NCBI GenBank assembly: GCA_046594225.1
Contig: JBKJPW010000134.1
Coordinates: forward strand, 1-25,456
Origin: UBA4416 sp046594225
GTDB lineage: Bacteria > Bacteroidota > Bacteroidia > B-17B0 > Aurantibacillaceae
DNA: 25,456 nt
Direction: 5' to 3'
Each line of letters opens with the position of its first letter. Position 1 is the stretch's first letter. Positions 22,612 through 25,456 of the stretch are shown one piece after another. The translations under genes were made by a program, and so were the position numbers. Under the pieces are notes generated by a model, which saw nothing but the letters and a program-made list of their open reading frames with translations, ran no database searches and was not told the origin of the DNA.

Positions 22612-23010
22612 TTACTTATTTTCTAAATAGTTTTTCCATGGCTCCCAATAATAATCATCCCATCCTTTTTTAATGCCTTCAATATGTTTGGTTGGCACAT
22701 TAGCATGAATCATTTTGAGGGTAACATCTTTGCCTTTTTGCGTAAATGTTAAAGTTAAAATAGAGTCACCATCTGTTTTGTCCCAATCAGAACCACGCCA
22801 TGTTTGAACGATTAGTTTGTCTTTCACTAACTCTAAATTTTTACCCGTTATATAATCTTCATACACGCTATAACTTGCTCCAATTTTGTTTGTAATGGAA
22901 GCTGGTGCTCCAGTTAATTCGCTGTGTTTTTTTTGATTCATGTATAAATCATACACTGCTTTAGTAGTTGTATTTTTAAAAACTACTTTTTGAAGAATTG
23001 TTTTTGCCAT
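22612..23010 (-). CDS. AHSA1-like SRPBCC-domain protein
   Basis: 132 residues, cytosolic. One START/SRPBCC fold of the AHSA1 (Aha1-C-like) type: KTTTKAVYDLYMNQKKHSEL at the N-terminus, GASYSVYEDYITGKNLELV, IVQTWRGSDWDKTDGDSIL, VTLKMIHANVP, and a C-terminal helix with GWDDYYWEPWKNYLE. Such proteins bind hydrophobic ligands or chaperone clients in a deep cavity; the ligand here is unknown. Convergent with the SprT-like gene and divergent from tex. Confidence 0.9.
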   Translation of the reverse strand: MAKTILQKVVFKNTTTKAVYDLYMNQKKHSELTGAPASITNKIGASYSVYEDYITGKNLELVKDKLIVQTWRGSDWDKTDGDSILTLTFTQKGKDVTLKMIHANVPTKHIEGIKKGWDDYYWEPWKNYLENK

Positions 23011-23157
23011 GGTCTTATAGATTAATAAAATTAGCTACATAAATATACAAAATAATAAAGTCTATCTCTATGATTTTTGTATATAAAATCACTGATAATC
23101 ACGACTTTAGTTTTTCAACTGTTAATAAATCCAATAGAATCAATGGTTTTATAGATT

Positions 23158-23165
23158 TATATTTG
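23158..23165 (+). promoter_or_regulatory. Bacteroidota -7 box (TATATTTG) for tex
   Basis: Exact TAnnTTTG match 48 bases before the tex ATG, in the 203-base divergent gap between the AHSA1-like gene and tex. No TTG -33 box stands at the expected distance. The rest of the gap is AT-rich with nothing else recognised. Confidence 0.45.
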
Positions 23166-23213
23166 TTAGTAATCAAAAATTTAACATTTATAATTTTCAA
23201 TTTATAATTTCCC

Positions 23214-25456
23214 ATGACCGATACTTCTTTATTTTTTAAAATCGCAGCTGAGCTAAAAATTGATGCTAAGCAAGTAAAATCTACTGTTGAATTATTAGAT
23301 GAAGGTGCTACTGTTCCTTTTATTTCTCGTTACCGTAAAGAGGTTACCGGAAGTTTGGATGAAGTACAAGTAATGACTATTAAAAATGAGATAGAGCGCT
23401 TACGTCAGTTAGAACAACGACGTGAAGCTATTTTAAAATCAATTGAAGGACAAGGGAAATTAACGCCAGAGTTGTCTGATAAAATTTTAGCTGCTGAAAT
23501 GTTATCGACATTAGAAGATTTGTATTTACCCTACAAACCAAGACGACGAACCAAAGCTACTGCAGCTCGCGAAAAAGGATTAGAGCCTTTAGCTCAATTA
23601 ATATTAGCGCAAGAAACCAAAGAATTATTTCCGGAAGCTATCAAATTTGTGAATAAAGAATTAGGCGTTGAAAACCCTGATGAAGCTTTAGTCGGCGCAA
23701 GAGATATTATTGCAGAGATAATGAGTGAAGACGCTGTTGTACGTGAAGGTATGCGCGTGTTGTTTAAAAAATCGGCTATTATTAAAACAAAAGTAATTAG
23801 AGGTAAAGAAGAAGAAGGGCAAAAATTTGAAGATTATTTTGAGTGGGAAGAGTCGTTGATGTCTTGTCCTAGTCATCGTATGCTAGCCATGCGCCGTGGT
23901 GAGAAAGAAGATATTTTAATTTTAGATGTTATTATTGATGATGCGTTAGCTCATGAACAAATTAAAAAACAATTTATTAAAACGCGTAACGAATGCGCAG
24001 AGCAAATTGCCTTAGCTATTGAAGACGGATATAAACGTTTGTTACAACCAAGCATTGAAGCAGAGATGCGTTTGTTTACCAAACAAATTGCTGATGAAAA
24101 AGCGATACAAGTATTTGCTGATAATTTACGCGAGTTGTTATTAGCATCGCCATTAGGACAAAAATCTATTTTAGCAATTGACCCAGGTTTTAGAAGTGGT
24201 TGTAAAGTAGTTGCGCTTGATGCGCAAGGAAAATTATTAGAAGAAACAGTTATTTATCCTCACGAGCCGCAACGCCGCGTGATGGATTCGCAACATGTAG
24301 TGATGGCGATGTGCGCTAAACATGAATTAGAAGCCATTGCTATTGGTAACGGAACTGCTTCTCGCGAAACGGAACAATTTATTAGAGGTATTGAAGTATT
24401 ACCAAAAACAATTCCTGTAATTATGGTAAGTGAAGCAGGCGCATCTATTTATTCTGCTTCTGATGTAGCTCGTGAAGAATTTCCAGAATATGATTTAACC
24501 GTGCGTGGCGCGGTTTCTATTGGTCGTCGTTTAGCTGATCCATTAGCAGAGTTAGTAAAGTTAGATGCAAAGTCTATTGGCGTTGGGCAATACCAACACG
24601 ATGTAGATCAGGTAGCTTTAAAAAGTAAATTAGATTCAGTAGTAATGAGTTGTGTAAATGGAGTAGGTGTGGAGTTAAACACGGCTTCTAAGCAATTATT
24701 ATCTTATGTATCAGGTATTGGCGAAGGCTTGGCAAAAAACATTGTAGATTACAGAAATGAACATGGTGCTTTTAAATCGCGTAAAGATTTATTAAAAGTA
24801 AATCGCATGGGTGACAAAGTATTTGAGCAATGTTCAGGTTTCTTGCGTATCAGAGATGGGATTCATCCTTTAGATAAAAGTGCGGTGCATCCAGAGGCTT
24901 ACCATATTGTAGAAAAAATGGCTAGCGATTTAAATGCTAGCATTGATGATTTAATTAACGATAAAGAACTTCGTAAAAAAATTAATTTAATGTCATACGT
25001 AACGGAGTCTATTGGTATTCCTACTTTAAAAGATATTGTGAGTGAGTTAGAAAAGCCAGGACGTGATCCACGTAAATCATTTGAAGCATTTAGTTTTGAT
25101 GAACATGTGCATAGCATTGAAGATTTAAGAGAAGGTATGCGTTTACCTGGCATCGTTACAAACGTGACTAATTTTGGTGCTTTTGTAGATGTAGGTGTGC
25201 ATCAAGATGGCTTGGTTCACATTTCTCAATTAAGCGATACTTTTGTTGATGACCCAAGTAGCATTGTAAAAGTTGGACAGCAAGTTTGGGTAAATGTAAC
25301 TGAATGTGATGTGAAACGTAAGCGCATTGCTTTATCCATGAAAGGCGAAGCTTCTGTAAGTGCGCATAAACCCGCACCAAAAAAAGAAGAAGTGGCCTCT
25401 TATGATCCTAACGATATGATGTCGGCTTTAGCGGCGCTAAAAGGTAAGTTTAAGAA
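23214..25456 (+). CDS. tex: Tex family transcription accessory/RNA-binding protein (3' end cut)
   Basis: 747 complete codons from ATG 23214, open to the window edge. Order of parts: N-terminal helical domain (MTDTSLFFKIAAELKIDAK, PFISRYRKEVTGSLDE, EDLYLPYKPRRRTKA), a YqgF/RNase H-like core (LAIDPGFRSGCKVVALD, AIAIGNGTASRETE, SEAGASIYSASDVAREEFP), a helix-hairpin-helix (GIGEGLAKNIVDYRNEHG, FKSRKDLLKVNRMG), and a C-terminal S1 domain (GIVTNVTNFGAFVDVGVHQD, GLVHISQLSD, KRIALSMK). The readable end MSALAALKGKFK is typical of the last residues, so probably only a few codons are missing. Tex/Spt6-type proteins bind nucleic acid and transcription complexes. Antisense open frames inside it are not genes. 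Confidence 0.96.
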   Translation, partial: MTDTSLFFKIAAELKIDAKQVKSTVELLDEGATVPFISRYRKEVTGSLDEVQVMTIKNEIERLRQLEQRREAILKSIEGQGKLTPELSDKILAAEMLSTLEDLYLPYKPRRRTKATAAREKGLEPLAQLILAQETKELFPEAIKFVNKELGVENPDEALVGARDIIAEIMSEDAVVREGMRVLFKKSAIIKTKVIRGKEEEGQKFEDYFEWEESLMSCPSHRMLAMRRGEKEDILILDVIIDDALAHEQIKKQFIKTRNECAEQIALAIEDGYKRLLQPSIEAEMRLFTKQIADEKAIQVFADNLRELLLASPLGQKSILAIDPGFRSGCKVVALDAQGKLLEETVIYPHEPQRRVMDSQHVVMAMCAKHELEAIAIGNGTASRETEQFIRGIEVLPKTIPVIMVSEAGASIYSASDVAREEFPEYDLTVRGAVSIGRRLADPLAELVKLDAKSIGVGQYQHDVDQVALKSKLDSVVMSCVNGVGVELNTASKQLLSYVSGIGEGLAKNIVDYRNEHGAFKSRKDLLKVNRMGDKVFEQCSGFLRIRDGIHPLDKSAVHPEAYHIVEKMASDLNASIDDLINDKELRKKINLMSYVTESIGIPTLKDIVSELEKPGRDPRKSFEAFSFDEHVHSIEDLREGMRLPGIVTNVTNFGAFVDVGVHQDGLVHISQLSDTFVDDPSSIVKVGQQVWVNVTECDVKRKRIALSMKGEASVSAHKPAPKKEEVASYDPNDMMSALAALKGKFK

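Noticed and set aside
23688..25380. Three minus-strand open frames under tex
   Set aside because: tex is unbroken on the plus strand with all domains, so these are antisense shadows.

Overview
The window is AT-rich DNA (by eye about one third G+C) from a member of the Bacteroidota. The evidence is a GldB gliding lipoprotein, a DUF3127 protein, a 7TMR-DISM-type sensor kinase, SpoIIE-type phosphatase partners ending in the phylum's usual EKQKEILDSIYYAKRIQ segment, outer-membrane barrels ending in Phe, the absence of Shine-Dalgarno sequences before starts, and several TAnnTTTG (-7) promoter boxes. A flavobacterial relative is plausible, but the sequence alone does not settle the order.

Layout. 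(1) 1-3243: a three-gene signalling operon, made of a 5'-truncated seven-TM histidine kinase, a receiver-kinase hybrid and a single-domain receiver. Together they look like a phosphorelay with no DNA-binding output. The extreme left end is an inverted copy of coding sequence and may be a fold-back artefact. (2) 3256-4791 (-): a phospholipase D/cardiolipin-synthase-family lipoprotein. (3) 4936-9018: two tandem paralogous secreted proteins with a beta-sandwich-like N-domain, TPR-like ends and very long Lys/Ala/Glu helical repeats that have expanded independently. (4) 9020-9718 (-): a DUF2461 protein. (5) 9787-14187: two paralogous TPR-TM-coiled-coil sensors, a stand-alone SpoIIE/PP2C phosphatase and a secreted barrel-like protein in one tight operon. 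(6) 14313-16228: a DUF3127 protein with an SSB-like acidic tail, its terminator, cytoplasmic L-asparaginase, and a secreted coiled-coil protein (-). (7) 16432-18608: a membrane-anchored AsmA-like protein and dihydroneopterin aldolase (folB). (8) 18605-20711 (-): a small zinc-finger protein, nadE and an outer-membrane barrel. (9) 20764-25456: gldB, a SprT-like metalloprotease, an AHSA1/SRPBCC protein (-), and the tex gene, which runs off the right edge.

The most unusual parts are the split sensor/phosphatase module, including an A7 run where losing one A would fuse sensor to phosphatase; the tandem long-helix secreted proteins; the DUF3127 protein with an SSB-like C-terminal tip; and a terminator whose T-tract touches the asparaginase start codon. 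There is no mobile element, CRISPR array, rRNA or tRNA that I can support, and no gene-free stretch longer than about 210 bases.
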